From Monosporascus cannonballus (lineage: Eukaryota; Ascomycota; Sordariomycetes; Xylariales), in NCBI GenBank assembly GCA_004154925.1, contig QJNS01000082.1:224423-288422 (forward strand): a DNA stretch of 64,000 nucleotides, in the 5' to 3' direction. How positions within the stretch are numbered: the first letter of the stretch is position 1; each line of letters starts with the position of its first letter. Below, piece after piece: positions 1-14,738 of the stretch. The position numbers and the translations under genes were made by a program. The notes under the pieces are model-generated. The model made no database searches and was not told the origin of the DNA. It saw only the letters and a list, made by a program, of their open reading frames with translations.

Positions 1-3000
1 TTTTTAATTAATTGATAATATAATTTTACTTATTATTCGATCCCAGGAAAAATTATTTTCGCAACCCAGATAATAACTTATTCCGGCCTTTAAAAATATT
101 ATCGAAATTTAAGGAAAAAAGTTAAAGGAAAAGGTAATTAAAAAAGGAATTAAGGAAAAATATAGAACCGAAATTTTAAAAGGAAAAGAAAAAAAACTTA
201 CTACGGAAGAAAAATTAAATTTCTTAACCCAGAAAGTTTAAAGCCTAAAATAAGAAAATACCCGATTCGTTTAGGGAAGAAAACCGACTTTTCCTTAGTT
301 TAACTCGGCCAAAAAACGAAGCCAAGGGGCTGGTTACCGACCACCCTTAGTGGACATAAGACGAATATAAGAAAAAACCTTAACCTTACTATTGTTCGGC
401 GCTAACCGGACACGGGAAGAAATTATTCTACCTCCTGGTTATTACGGAATGCCAAACGTTAAAAATTATAAGTTAATTTCTCCTAAGCCTTATAACGGGT
501 CGGAAAATCTTAATAAATTTTTGGTTTAAACCAGGCTTTACCTTAAATTCTATAAAAACTTTTTAACGAAAAATTATTAAAAAATGATAATTATTTCTTA
601 ATTATTAATTGGACGAATCCGAAAATAATTCGAACTTATTTTAACGGATTATTTTAAAAAATATCCAAAAAAGTTTTCGGATTTTATTAATTATATTTTT
701 AATAAGTACGAAAATTTTTTAAAAAAAATAAAAACCTTATTTAAAAATCCAAATAAGAAATAAAATATTATTAAGCAATTTTATTTTTTTTACTAAATTA
801 AGTTAGCCGTTAAATATACGATTAAATTTAACCGTCTGGCCGCCGTTTCGAATTTATTAAAAAACGCGTTATTTTATTTTTATTATAATAGCTTAAAATT
901 TTTAATTAAAAATAAAATATATAAAGTACTTAAGGTTAAGTTTTTTACGGAATATACCGATAAGGTTATTATTATTAATAAACGAATTTTCGACCGATAC
1001 CTTAAAAAGAAAAGGACCGGCAGACGAGATAATAATAAGGGCTCGAAAAGCCAGAATAAAAAGAATAAAGGTAAACCTTAAAAAAAAACAAGTTCCGTTT
1101 CGAAAAAGCCCAAAAAAATAAATTTAAAGTAAAATATTTTAACTGTGGCAAAAAAGGGTATTTTAAAAGCAAATATTATTTTTCCGCCAAAAGGAACTTT
1201 AAGAAAAAAGGAATTCCTTAACTTTAAAAAAAAGTTAAAATAATAAAATAGAAGATAAATAATAAGGTAAAAAAAGAGAAAAAAAAGATTAATTCGATTT
1301 TCTTTTAGCTAGAATTTATTATTACCATAATTACTTAAATTTAGAATAATATCCCAAAGTACGAAAATTATTCAGTTTACCAGGATTTTAAGGTTAAAGC
1401 TTATAAGTATTACCCAGGATAAACGGTTTCCAAAATAGCTATAAGGTTAGGATGCTAGTATTACTTTAATTCTTAGAAATATAAGATGTATACGGAAAAC
1501 GGTTAATTTTAATTAGATATTAATAATTATAAATAATTATTTCCGGAATTTTATAAACTTCCAAAATATACCATTTATTAAAAAACGTTATTGGTAAACC
1601 CTTATAACCTGTTATATTTTATTACTTATTATTAAAACGATTATTTCGTTTATTTCCGAATTAAAAAAAATAATAATTTTTGGCCCGGATGGAATAATAA
1701 GACTTTTACCGAATCAAATAATAAATGCCGATATATAGAAATTTTACGATAATTAAAATATTTAAGGTTTTATTATATATACCTTAAGTCAAAATGGAGT
1801 TAAAAAGCTATATCGCAAAGATATTTATGTTATTTTCCGATATTTTACGTCCAATATAAGCTTTTAAATATGGGAATATTTTTTTTGGAAAATTACTTTT
1901 TTACTTTTATAACCCAAAAAACATAAAACTAAAAGATAAGCTAAGAAAAAAATCCAATTTTGAAACCTTAGTACAAATACGGTAAGAAAATATGGTTCCG
2001 GTATAAAAACGATTAATATATTAAATATGTTATTAGAAAAGTTCGCAAATGAAGATTCGCTTAAGCCGGACGGTATTAAAAGTTAAAAAATTACTAAGGC
2101 TTTCGAAATTAAGGTACCGAAAAACCTTAATTTATAAAATTTTATGCAAAATAACCAAAGGATTATATAGCCAGATAAAGATTTTTTTAATATAAAAATA
2201 AGACGTTTAAGGCCATAATTAATTTAAGAGCCGAAAGAAATTTTTTTTTTAATAATAATAAAATATCAAATTCTTTAGAAATATAAGTTAAAATTTTATA
2301 AATTACGTACAATAAATAAAAGCTTATTTACGTATAATAACGGACGAATTTTTCGAAAAATTAAAAAACTTCCGGTATAAATTTAAGGATACTAAAAATA
2401 AATTTTACTGGATATTACCGATATTTCCGAATACGATATTATCTTAAAAATGCTATAATTCAAATTTAATAACTTATATATCGATTGGAAAAGCTAAATA
2501 TTTTTATGGGAACAGAAACGAAAGCTATCCAAGGAAAATAACCAAGAAATCTGTTATATTATTAAAAAAGTCCAGATTGCAAATTAGATTTCTAAGGTAC
2601 TATCTAAATATCGACGATTCAAAAAACTGTTTAAGGATTAAAAAAACCACGAATTATTACTATATGGTTAATAAGATTATAAAATATTTATCAAAAAAAG
2701 ATATTATCCTAAACTCCATAAGATTTACCACATAAATCCTAACAAATTAAAAGCTTTATGGAAAAGTATTTAACTTAACTTAAAAAAAAGATATATTTAA
2801 CTTTTTGATTTTCTTACTAGATACCTTATTTTTATGGTACCAAAAACCAAAGATGGAAAACAAAAAATCGATAAAAACAAAGATTTGGTTTTTAGAAAAG
2901 TGATCGATTACCGATAGTTAAATAATATCATAATTAAGAACGGATACCTTTTAACCCTTATAAATACGTTAAAAAAATGCTAACAAAACAAAATAATTTA

Positions 3001-3144
3001 TTATACTTAATTTCCGAAACGGATATTACCGTATCAAAATGGCTAAAGGAGAAAAATGGAAAACGGCATTTAAAACAATATATGGATTTTACGAATATAA
3101 AATAATGCCTATAAGATTTACTAATATTTCCACCAGTTTTTAAC

Positions 3145-3557
3145 TATGACGGCTAGGGGTTTAACCAACTATTAAACCTAAGTCGTACGGGTTTATGTTG
3201 GCAGGAGTATCGTAGGAGTCTGAGCAATGGATACAGTAGGTGTTACGTTTCGTAATACCAAGGGTGTTTTAGGTAACGAATTGTTAATCATAAACGATTG
3301 GTATTAATAAGTATTATAAGCTGGTATTATCTAATTATAGAAAATAATTAAAGTTATATATTTTTCTTATTTTTGCGTACTTAATGATTATTAATTAAGT
3401 AATACTAATTACTGCGTTTAGTAATACTTAACTGGGTAATTGTTTAGTTGTACTTAGTAATTTCCGACTAAGCATTAATTACGTAACTCGATTTACTTGG
3501 GTCCTGTTTCGGTTAAGGCTAACTGTTTCCGAAACTTAAGCCTGTTAAATCGTAATA
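3145..3557 (-). repeat. Left (3') LTR of element B
   Basis: A 413-bp LTR equal in length to the copy at 9692-10104 and alignable to it without gaps by eye. It starts TATGACGG (ancestrally TG...) and ends CGTAATA (ancestrally ...CA). Differences from its partner are almost all transitions of the RIP type. The outer, left end keeps more G and C than the inner end. Confidence 0.9.
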
Positions 3558-6500
3558 CGATTTTTTTTTCTGCCAATCTTCGTCCCGAAAATTTCTTTTT
3601 CTATAAGCATCACTTTTTTCACAATATCCGGTCGCATTATTAAACCTTGTCGTTAGGATTTATCTTTAACCGTTCGTTATCAGAACCTTTTTTTTATTTT
3701 TGAAAAATTTAATTTTAAAGTTATACCGTATACCTTATGCTTTTCCAAAAGGTGGAAATGTGAAATGATGGAAAACGTTTCTAAATGCAAGGTTTGCGTA
3801 AAACGCGGTTCCCCTTATGACGGGAACGGCGTTCCGTTTTCTTTGTTGGAAAATATTTGCGCCGAAAACTAACGGCTCGAACGTAAAAAGACGTTCGCCG
3901 AAAAACGTTTTCTTGAATTTTAAAAACGTTATTAATAAAAAATAAATAAAGCTATTGTTCGTTTAATCCGCTTACGTAAGTAAAAGGCCTTCTTTTGTTC
4001 TAAAGGTATAAAAATGGTTTAGCGGAAACTTTAATCCCTAAAAGAGCTGGAAAAGTAAAAACGTTAAAAGCAGGCTTTCGTAAAGGCCTTTGCCGCCGCT
4101 TTGTCCTTGCCCTTTAAATCCTTCGATTAATTTGCCTTTTCTGCATTCGAAGCTGTTAACTGGGATGCCGTTATCGCCGGCGCTCCCGACGTTATTAATA
4201 AAAACTTTTTAATAGGCGCTGGGCGCCAATAAGATTTTTAGCGGGTTCCCAGGTATTTTCGGAGTTTGGATGCTTTTTCCATTTAATTAGATATTAGGTA
4301 AGTCCGTTTTGTTTCCGCATATCGAAAATTTTTTTTACTTTATATGCTTTTTCGTTTTTTACTTTTACGTCGTTTTATGCCGTACGTACTTTAATTATAT
4401 CTATTGCTAATTCGAATAAGGAAATATAAAAAATTAGATAAAGTTTAACCTTTGGTGGAAATTCTAATTAATAATTGTTTTCTGAGATTTTCTTGGCGAT
4501 TTTGTATGGACCAATATATTTGAAATCGAATTTTTTACTCGGTTTTTTTGTTTAAATATTTTTGGTAACGAAATAAATTATCTTTCCCTTTTTAAAGGTT
4601 AATCTTTTTAACTTTTTTTCGTTATAATACTTATTTATCTGATTTTTTACGAATTCTAATTTTATTTTTATTTCTTAATGTAATTGTCGTAACTATTTTA
4701 ATGTAAGGATTGCTTTGATATTAATTGGACCGTTATTACGTACTTCTTTGTAAATTTCTGGAATAAAACCAAAATTTGCGTATGCTGGGGTCGTTTTAAT
4801 GCTTTTATGGTAATTTGTATTATAAGCTAATTGGGTAACAGGTAGTTTTTTAACTTAGTTATTTTGTTCGTAATTAATATAACATCGTAAATAGGTTTTT
4901 AAAATTTGGTTCGTTCGTTCCGTCTGTCCGTCTGTTTAAGGTCTAAATGTACTGGATAATTTGTGATTTAGGCCGATCTGTGCTATAAGGCTTTGCCAAA
5001 ATTTAAATACGAATATCGATCCTTTGTCTGAAATGATTTTTATAAGTAATCCGTATATATTAAAGATATATCTGAAAAAAATGTATGCCATTTATTCGGC
5101 ATCCGTATTCTTATAATATGGTAAGAAATAAGAAAATTTCGTAAATCGGTCGACAATTACGAAAATGTTATCGTAATATATTTCCGTGGCTGGATTTTTT
5201 GATATAAAAAGTTTGGTAATGAAATCGAATGTAATTAAATATTATAGTCGTTTTGCGATTGGTAATAGTTGTAATTTTCCGTATGGCTTATGTCGTCGAA
5301 CCTTTGCTTTGGCGTAAATATTATATTGCCGTATAACTTTTTATACCGTTAATTTTATTTTAGGAAAGGAATATATGCGTTAAAACCGTTTTAGGGTTTT
5401 ATAAATCCCTAGATATCCATGTAGTTAATATTTATATATATTTCGTATTAAGTCCTTTTGATATTTTTCCGGAATCTGTATTTTGTCCGTTTTTTGGTTT
5501 TCTGGGAAATTATCGTTATATTGTTGGATTTTTTGATATATATTAAAGGGTATTATCCGAATTATCGCAATTTATCGTAGGTGTAAGTATTTTTCTGTAA
5601 TAATATCGAAAATTATATGGCTAATTTTGACCAATTTTTTTTCGAAATCTGGTCGTTTACTTAGGGCGTTTGTTCTGCCGTTTTCTAAGCCTTATTTGTA
5701 AATAATAACGAAGTCGAAGTTCGCCAATTTTTCCGTATATCGCAGCTGTCGTTTTATAAGTTCTCTGGTCGTAATAAAACGGGTAAGATTTTAATAATCC
5801 GTATAAACTTTAACTTAATGAAAATTTCTTTTTAGGAAATGCCTAAACTTTCGAAATGCCATAACGATAGTCATAAATTTTTTATTTGGTATGCCGTAAT
5901 TAAACTTAGCTCCTTTTAATTTGTACGAAAAAAATGCAATAGGGTATAATTTGCCTTAATTATTTTGCTATCCGATCATTACGCTTAATACGTAATCCGA
6001 AATATCGGTTTTTAATTTAACGGAACGTATTAAATCGTACATAATTAATATTAACTTATTAGTAATCGCATCTTTAATTTCTTGAAACGCTTTTTCCGCT
6101 TTTAACGTTTATATAAATTCTTTTTTTTTTTGGTAAAATTAATTAAGAATATAATTATCCTGTTAAAATTTCGGATAAACTTCTTATAGTAATTAGCAAA
6201 TCCAAGGAATATCTATATTTCCTTAACCGTATTTGGTATTTCCCATTCCGTGATTACAGCGATTTTCTTAAGGTTTATTTTGATATGTCCTGAGGTAATA
6301 ATATGTTCCAGATATTCCATTTCTTGTTTATGGAACTAATTTTTTTCTGCGTTAATTAATAACTTTGCGTCTTATAAAATTTAAAGAACTTTGTGAACGT
6401 ATTCTGCATACGCCTTTTCCGTCTTTAAGAAGATGAGAATATCGTCGAGGTAACACATAATAAAAACGTTAAGGTATTTTCGTAATACATAATTCATTAT

Positions 6501-9500
6501 CCGTTAAAAAGTTACTGGTACGTTTGTAAATCCTATTAGCGTAATTAAGTACTTAAATAATTTGTATTTTATTTTAAAAGCTATTTTTTATTCGTATCCT
6601 TTTTTGATTTTAATAAGGTTATATCCATTTTTAAGATCGAGTATTATAAATTATTTGGTTCTATAAAAGCGGTTTTTTATCTTAATAATTAGGGGTAACG
6701 GTATTCGATCCTTAATAGTAATATCGTTCAGTTAGCAGTAATTAACCACAAGTCGTAACTTTCCGTTCTTTTTTAGTACGAAAAATATTGGATATCCTAC
6801 TGGTAATTTCGAAAATCGGATCCATCCTTTTTGTAACCGATTTTCCAGGTATTTTTTAAAAATGCGCAATTCGTTTTTATTAAGGTTATAAATAGGGTAA
6901 AACTTTATTAAAGATCCTTTTTTAAAAATTATTTTATAATTTTATTCGCTATATTTTAATAATTTCGTATTAAGCTTTTTTTTAAAAAGTTACTTATATT
7001 TATAGTATTATGGTAACATATTAATTAGATTTTCTGACTTTTGGGGCTGCTATTTTAAATTATTATTTAATTAACTTAGTTTTATTTTGATAGTAATAAC
7101 GATATATCGTATTTTTTTTTTGATATCCGTTTTCTTTTTTATATTTTATCTTTTTGGGTAATAAGGTATTTATTGTATTTTTATGCCTGTATTCGTTATT
7201 ATTTTCGATCGAATGTTAAGATTTTATTTTTTTTTTATTTATTAATAAAAGGTAAAAGGAATTTTACCTGGCCAGTTCCTCCGTTAATTAAAACTCCGTA
7301 CTGGCGTATTTATGGTAATCCTAACATTATGTCGTAATTCCTAAGCGGAACGACGTCGAAATTAATTATCTGGTATCGTTTTTGGATAAAGATTTTAAAG
7401 TAATTAATTTTGCATAAAATCTTTTCGTTATCGTAGGCGAAATCCTAACTTTTAACGTTTATCGTTATATAAAGTTTTAACTTATATTTCCATAATAATT
7501 TAAATTCGTTAATTACGTCCGGTACGATATAATTCCCGTATATAGTTTCGTAATTTACTATTATGGTATATTAATACGTTCCGATTCGTATATCTAGGGT
7601 GATAAAGTTATTAACGGCTTTTATCGTTGCGTTTAGAACCTTTTTTGGGAATTTATCTTAATTCCCTTAGGTTTCGTTATCTTACGGCTCTTTTACAGGT
7701 AACCTTTTTCTTTTAACTTTTATTCGAGTCCGTCGAACTTGATCTATATTTTTTAGTACAACGCGTCGAACTGCTGTATTTGTCGTTTTTGCCGGCGTAC
7801 TATTCCTTTAAGCCGTATCAATTATTTCTGATTTTGCTATAATTCCTTTCCTTATTAAGTAAATTACTCCTTAATATAGTATATGGCTTCCTATTAGGCT
7901 TTATCCCCTTCTTATTGAAAATTTCGTATAAATTATTAAATTTCTTCCTTTAAGGTTTATCGCTTATTAAGATTTGTAGTAAATGCCAACTGGAAATAAA
8001 AATCCGTAATAGCTTTTTGGCAATATTTTTCCACCGTACGCTGGATTAATTCTTTTTTTATTTAATGGTCGCACTATTCGTAATAACAAAAGGGGTTTTT
8101 CTGCGGATACCATTTCCTTTTTAACCAACTTTTTACTGTAGCCAGTTAAAGAAAATCATTTTCAGGGGTTATAGATCGAAAATATTAATACCATTATTCG
8201 TTATTTTTGTTATTTCCCGTTCTGTTGAGAAAATCGAATCCCTCGTAATACATTCGGGTAATTTTGCTATGGATATATCGTTTCTACTCCTTATAGGCAA
8301 GGTAGTTTTGTTGTTTGCAATAAATAGCATGTATCCTGCCGTATCGATTAAGGGTTTTAAGACAAATTTTTTCCGTTTAGCCCTAATGCTTTTCTAGCTA
8401 TCCTTTAAAAATGCTCCGTTTTTCCTTAATTACTTACTAAGTTAGGTTTCTGGTTTTTCGTATTTTTTGTTATATTTTTTGTTACGGAAGGCCTGGTATG
8501 TATTTAGGTCGAATTATATTAATAAGTTTGCTTTTTTTTTCTAATTCCCCTTAAATTATCCTTCGGGTATAGGTTTTTAGTTATTTTTTCGTAACTTTTT
8601 GGGCGAAGGACATTTATAGGCCTTATGCCTTTTTTTTCCGCAATTGTAGCATTTAATCTGGCTTTAATCCTTTTTATGAATAACTCCTAGTTCCATAGGG
8701 CCCGGTTTAATGCCGTAAGAAGTATTATTACGCCGAGGAGCGCTAGTATTAGCCGTATGCCGAAATTTATTATTATGTTTTCCTTTGGTATTTTTCGTAT
8801 ACTAAGCATATTGTCAATTATTAATTTTAACTGCCATAGCGATATAATCTGATAAATAATTAGGTTAATCTAATTTAAAAAGTTTTTTTTGTATTTTTTT
8901 CTTCAGGCCGTCGAAGAACTTAGCTATTAATGCTTTTTATTCCTAATTTAGCTTAAATACCAGTTAAATAAGTATACTACCGTATTTGGATGCCGATCCC
9001 TTTTGTTATAACTGTTAGATCTGCATTTCGGCTTTTATCTTTTCGTTTACCATTCTGAATACTTTCGTTAATACCTGTTCGAATTATTCGTAATTATTAT
9101 AAATTCGCATTACTTTTGGGTTTCGTTTTTCGACTAGCAAAGTAATGTATTTTCTTATGGCCGGCTTAAATTAAATAACCGCATTTCCGGTAAGTCGTCC
9201 AACCGCGAATTTAATTCGTAAAATAGGCGTAACAAGTCGAATGGGAAAATACCTAAAGTATGTTCGGTATTAAGTTAAAAACAGTTATAGTTTGGTCGAA
9301 GTTTTATTAAAGGATTCTAGCTTGGGAGGTTTAAGGACCTTTCCTGGTTCCTTGGTGGAATTTAGCTAAATAACCTGGTTCGGCCGAAAGGGTTTTCCAA
9401 TTTCGGGAACCTTTTTTTTTTCCTTAAGCTTCTTATGGGCAATTTAAAGGGACGTAATAAGATCATTTTTGTTTTGTTCCAGCTGAAGGATGCGTTCGTT

Positions 9501-9691
9501 CATAGCATCCAGGCGTCGAAGAACTTCTTTTCGAAAAAGGCGAAATTGTTTTTTTTCCTCTTCGGATTCCATTCCGGTATTAGGGTCCTTAGGGACCCGG
9601 TAAGTAGGCTATTCGGGTTGCTTGCTGGTAGATATAGTGTCGGCGATATTGCTCAAAGTTTGACGGTATTACTAAATAAAAGCTTGCAACG

Positions 9692-10104
9692 TATAACGGC
9701 TAAGGGTTTAACCAATTATTAAACCTAAGTTGTACGGGTTTATGTTGGCAGAAGTATCGTAGAAGTCTGAATAATGGATATAATAAATATTACGTTTCGT
9801 AATACTAAGGGTGTTTTAGGTAACGAATTGTTAATCACAAACGATTAGTATTAATAAGTATTGCAAATTGGTATTATTTAATTATAGAAAATAACTAAAG
9901 CTATATACTTTTCTTATTCCTGCGTACTTAGTGATTATTAACTAAGCAGTATTAATCATTGCGCTTAGCAATGTTCAACTAGGCAGTTGTTCAATTATAT
10001 TCAGCAATTTCCGACTGAGCATTAGTTACGTGACTTGACCCACTTGGGTCCTGTTTCGGTCAAGGCTGACCGTTTCCGAGACCTAAGCCTGTCAGGTCGT
10101 AATA
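9692..10104 (-). repeat. Right (5') LTR of element B
   Basis: A 413-bp partner of the LTR at 3145-3557, followed directly by the target duplication TTAAC. The last 110 bases, at the outer edge of the element, are clearly less mutated than the same bases of the left copy. Confidence 0.9.
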
Positions 10105-13100
10105 TTAACGCCTAATAATAATTACGTTTAAAAAATTTCTGGACAAATTTATTTTCGTTTATTTTAACGATATTCTTATTTATTCCGAGATTTTAAAAAA
10201 AATATAAAAAATATATTGCCCAAATATTCCAAACGCTAAATAAAGCAAATATCCGAGTTAACCTAGTTAAAAATATATGATATACGCAAAAACTGGATTT
10301 TCTGGGATATATTTTTACTTCCGGCCAAATTTAGATTTAACGCTTTAAAATAAAAGCAATTAAAAACTAGTTTATCCCCGATAAGGGGATTATTATAGAT
10401 ATCCGATAGATTTTAGGATTTACGGGTTATATACGCAGCCTAATTAAGAAATACGGAGATATTATTAGGTTATTAACGAAACTTATTACCAAAGAATACG
10501 TCGGAAAAAAATTTAAACTTCTAGAAAAAGCAAAAAAAACATTCCGGAAACTGAAAAAAGTAATTATTAATGGACCAATAATAAAAATGCCAAACCTAAA
10601 TAAGAAAAAACAATTAAAAACAGATACTTTAAAATATACCTTAAGTACAGTTTTAAAATAACAAAAAAATAACGGCAAATAATACTTAATAACTTATTAC
10701 TTAAAAGCATTTCGAAACGTAAAACTTAAATATTAAATTTACGATAAAAAGCTATTAGCAATTATTAACGCTTTTAAGGAATAAGAATTTTTTTTTAACG
10801 GAACGAAAAAACTTTTCGATATTTATTTTAATTACAAAAACCTTATTCGATTTATAAAAACTTAAGAACTAAATAAACAATATAAAAAATGGATAATTTT
10901 TTTGTCCAGATTTAATTTCAGGATATATTATATCAAAAGAAAAAAAAATATTTAAACGGATATTCTTAGTTATAAAAAAAATTACAATTCCAAAGTCCCC
11001 AAAAAAAATATACAAATATTATAATATAATAAGAACGGTACCGTATAATTATGTAAAATAATGAAAATATTAACGTTCGAACTTTTGATACGGTTCTAAA
11101 ATTCCTACGATACGGAAAAACAAAAGGAAATTTAGCAATTAAAAGAATAACTAAAGGATTAGTTATTATATTATGGCAAAATTTATGTTCCCAAAGAACA
11201 ATAAAAATAATTTATAAAGGAATTTTATGAAAACCCATTGCATAAATATTAAGGAATTTTCAAAATTACCAGATAGTTATAAGAATAATATGATTTTCCA
11301 AAGTTACGCCGTATGGTCAAAAAAATAATTAAGAATTATAACGTTTATAATAAGGCCAAAACAGTACGCCATAAGCCCTACGGATTATTACAGCCTATTA
11401 ATATTTTTAATAAGGCATAAAATACCATAACTTAGGATTTTATCATTAATTTACTATTATTTAAAAACCCAGTTACCGGAATCGAATATAATGGAATATA
11501 GGTGATTGTCGACAGATTTACCAAATATAGGTACTTTTTACCTTTTAAAGGAAATATAACGGCAAAATAATTAACTTACGCCTTTATTAAATATTATTTC
11601 GATAAATACGGAATACCAGAAAAAAATTATTTCCGATAAAAATACGTTATTTATTTTAAAATTCGGCATTAGTTTTTTTAAACAAATAAATATTAAGCTT
11701 AAGTTTTTAATAGCATATTATCTTTAAACGGATAACCAAATCAAAAAATTAAACCAGATTTTAAAATAATATTTTCGGAATTATATCAATTATTAATAGG
11801 ATAATTAAGTAAAACTTTTACTATTGGCATAAATCACTTATAATATTTTCATTAACGGGGATATAAATATATTTCCTTATACGGCTATGTACGGATACGA
11901 TATAAAAATAAAACGACCTAAATAACCGCTTAATAAGGCACCAAAAATTATTACGATTACCCTAAGAGCAAAGATATTAACGACAAAAATCAAGATAATT
12001 TAAACCCGTTTCCAAAACGAATTACGATTTCTCCAATAACAGATAACCCAATATTATAACAAAAAAAGAATTAAGGGACTAATTTTAACGAAAGAAAATA
12101 AGGTTTATTTATTATGCCAAAAACAAAACGCAATTTCGAACATTTTATAGATTAAAATAAAAAAACCCAGCGATAAGCTTGATTTTAAAAAACTTAACCC
12201 GTTTAAAGTTAAGGAAATTATTTCTAAAACTAATTACTAATTATCGTTACCTAAAAACATAAAAATACACCTTATTTTCCATATTTTTTTACTTAAATTA
12301 ATACCTAAGAACGCCCCGTTAAAAATAAACTTAAAATTCGAAAAAAACTTAAACAAATACGAAATTAAATAAATACTGGATTCCAGAATAATTAAAAATA
12401 AAATTTAATACTTAATTAAATAAGAAAAATATTTACATAAAGAAAATACGTAAAAATTATTTAACCATTTAACGAATATAATAAACTTAATTAAAACGTT
12501 TTACCGCCAAAATCCTGACCGATTATCTTTAATACGGCTAAGGTTGTAGGCGATAACGGTCCCCTATTTAAATTAACCCTTACGGCATTTTAATCGAAAA
12601 AAATAAATACCTTTATTAACGCATTTAACTTTAAAGCAAATTATGCTTATTCCTTTTCTTTACGATCTTTTTCCGTATCCAATTTTTCTTGCTTTTTTAA
12701 TTTATTTATATTTTTAAGCCCTTTTTAAATAAACGATATCTTTTTAGAATATAACCATTCAAATTGACAATTTAACCGAATAATACAATTAAAGAATTTT
12801 TGGAGTTATTAAATAACCAGACGTTTTTTTCGATTTATCCGGAACTTTTCGGCCCGGATATTTTTAAGCAATAAAAGCGAAATGTAATTCCCATTACAAA
12901 ATTAAACATTAGCCGCCAAATAATTTTAATAATTTTTTCGACCTTTTAATATTTTGCAAAAAAGCTTTTTTTCGAAATAACGCGTATACGGCATAATTTC
13001 GAAACCAAATTAAGAAATTAATTCAATTAGTTCGTAACGACTTTCAATAAAAAATTTAAAGCGTTTTCGAAATTTATTTAACATAATTAAATATAATATT

Positions 13101-13130
13101 ATAATATAAAGAAGGAAAATAAGTTAAGGA

Positions 13131-13597
13131 TTTACTTTTTTTATTTTTGGGGACAAAAATCCTGGAAAGAAAGGAATAATATTACGTTCAAAAAGGATTC
13201 CACTAGGCCCAAAGGAGGCCCAGGAAATTAGAAACGTTCGGAATCTCCATCTCCCATCGGATAAACCTCGGGTTTCTGTCAATTTTCAAAGATACCAGGA
13301 AATTCATAAATAACAAATACCATGGTCTTTCGTAATCCCCAGAAACCATAAAAAACATAAAAAATAAAAAAGATATATAAGGTTTGGGTCTCCTATATAA
13401 ATAGCACCTATTTAATTTCGTTCCTTAGCTATTAATCTAAGCTCTTAGCCAGAAGCAATTGTACCATTCTCTGATTAAAAGAGGAGTATCTTAAAATCTC
13501 CTTAACGAATACACTGAGTCATTCTTCGCCCTATTATTACCTGCAAATCAAGACCCTTTTCGGATACTGCTTATATTACCAGGTGGTGTATGACAGG
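13131..13597 (+). repeat. Probable 3' LTR of element A
   Basis: This stretch is much less AT-rich than its surroundings. It follows the end of element A and a purine-rich tract near 13138-13152. It contains two TATA-like sequences at about 13373-13400 and ends in GTTACA at 13597, immediately before RNase H-like sequence of element D. The matching 5' LTR would lie outside the window, so the left edge is approximate. Its lighter RIP load agrees with the outer edges of the other elements. Confidence 0.5.
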
Positions 13598-14738
13598 TTC
13601 GTTACAGTATATTTCCGGTAGGGATAATTTTCGTTTAATTTCTTATACCGAAAAATAAATTTATTATACCGTTTAAGTATCGTAATAATTACTTAATACA
13701 TTTCCGGTATTTAGGTAACGGGCTATTTATATATTTAGCTTAAATTAAAATTATAAATATTATATCCGGTTTATTAATATAATTAGAAAAATTAAATTTT
13801 TTTATTAAGTTAATATATTCGAACGTTTTTTCTTTATTAATTATTTCGTTATACCGTATAACGTATTTTAAGTAATTCTTAATAAATAACGTAATTACTT
13901 TCCGTATAACGTTTAAACTTATTAATTATAATGATTTTTTGATATATTACTATTAATTATACCCGACGTTTTTAATTAGGAAAAAGCGTATAATCCGTAT
14001 ACCTAAGTATTAATTTGCGTTACCCAAATCCTTAATAGGTACGTTCTTAGCGATCTTTTTGGCAATACCTTAAAGGCGTTATTTATTAAGGCCGAAAAAC
14101 AAGAAATTATCGACGTACGAGGCAATAACAGTTTTTATTTCTGAGTTATGGTATATCGCGTCGTCCGAAATTAATAAACGGAATCCTTATTTTATTAATA
14201 TTTTTTAATTATTTTTTTTGCTAAGTAATTTCGGTTTGCTTTAAGCCGTATAAGAGGTTTATCAGTTTAGTGACTGTTTTAAAGGAGAATTAATAAGTAT
14301 CTTTATTTTCTGCGTAAATATTAAAGTATTCCGTTAATATAAGAAAAAGCTTTATATAAATGTTTTTCTTTAGGTTGCTATTTAAATAGGCGGTAATAAA
14401 ATCGATTTAAAATACATATTAACCCAGGGCGGTAATTAACGTTATTAGAATTTTCTAATATATAATCCTTATAATATTAACTGTAATTTCGTTATAATTT
14501 ATTCCTTGCCGTTAAATAAATCTTTTTGCGTAAATACAAGCCTTATACTTTTCCAGTTTTTTCGTAAACGTATATTTCTTTTTTAGTACCTATTTGGTAT
14601 TTATAAGGTACTCGTAAGCTTTTTCGCCATAGGATATAAATTTGAAGATTTTGCGTAAAAAATTCTTTTTAATTTCCGTAAAAATCGCTTTAAGCCATAT
14701 TTTTCGTTTTGGGCTTCTTATAATTTCCTTAAGGTTTG

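Larger units (their letters stand above)
3145..10104 (-). mobile_element. Element B: Ty3/gypsy retrotransposon nested in element A
   Basis: A 6960-bp LTR retrotransposon bounded by two 413-bp direct repeats and flanked on both sides by the target duplication TTAAC (3140-3144 and 10105-10109). It splits the reverse transcriptase of element A. Orientation is minus: a polypurine tract (on the minus strand) abuts the left LTR at 3558-3575, which makes the left LTR the 3' one. A Gag zinc knuckle with all four ligands (C-x2-C-x4-H-x4-C) is preserved at 8610-8651. An intact reverse-transcriptase Tyr-Leu-Asp-Asp lies at 6441-6452. Integrase and protease regions are expected between and around these, but stops in every frame leave no usable protein. 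It is younger than A, because it interrupts A. Confidence 0.9.
1..13597 (+). mobile_element. Element A: RIP-degraded Ty3/gypsy chromovirus, interrupted by element B
   Basis: Remnant of a plus-strand Ty3/gypsy retrotransposon whose 5' end lies before the window. A Gag region occupies roughly 100-1260, with a zinc knuckle at 1135-1176 in which three of the four C-C-H-C ligands now read Tyr and only the Cys at 1144 survives. Reverse transcriptase is recognisable at about 2830-3139 by its VIDYR and LNN-like stretch, and it resumes at 10110 after element B. There the catalytic YxDD reads Tyr-Phe-Asn-Asp (10160-10171). RNase H-like sequence follows at about 10690-10990 and integrase core sequence at about 11490-11670. 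A chromodomain lies at about 12385-12530, with two conserved Trp codons turned into stops. All frames are broken, so it cannot be active. RT before integrase plus a chromodomain supports the chromovirus assignment. Confidence 0.85.

Noticed and set aside
9435..9722. 95-codon plus-strand frame inside element B
   Set aside because: It runs antisense to the retrotransposon and into its LTR; composition reflects RIP rather than coding.
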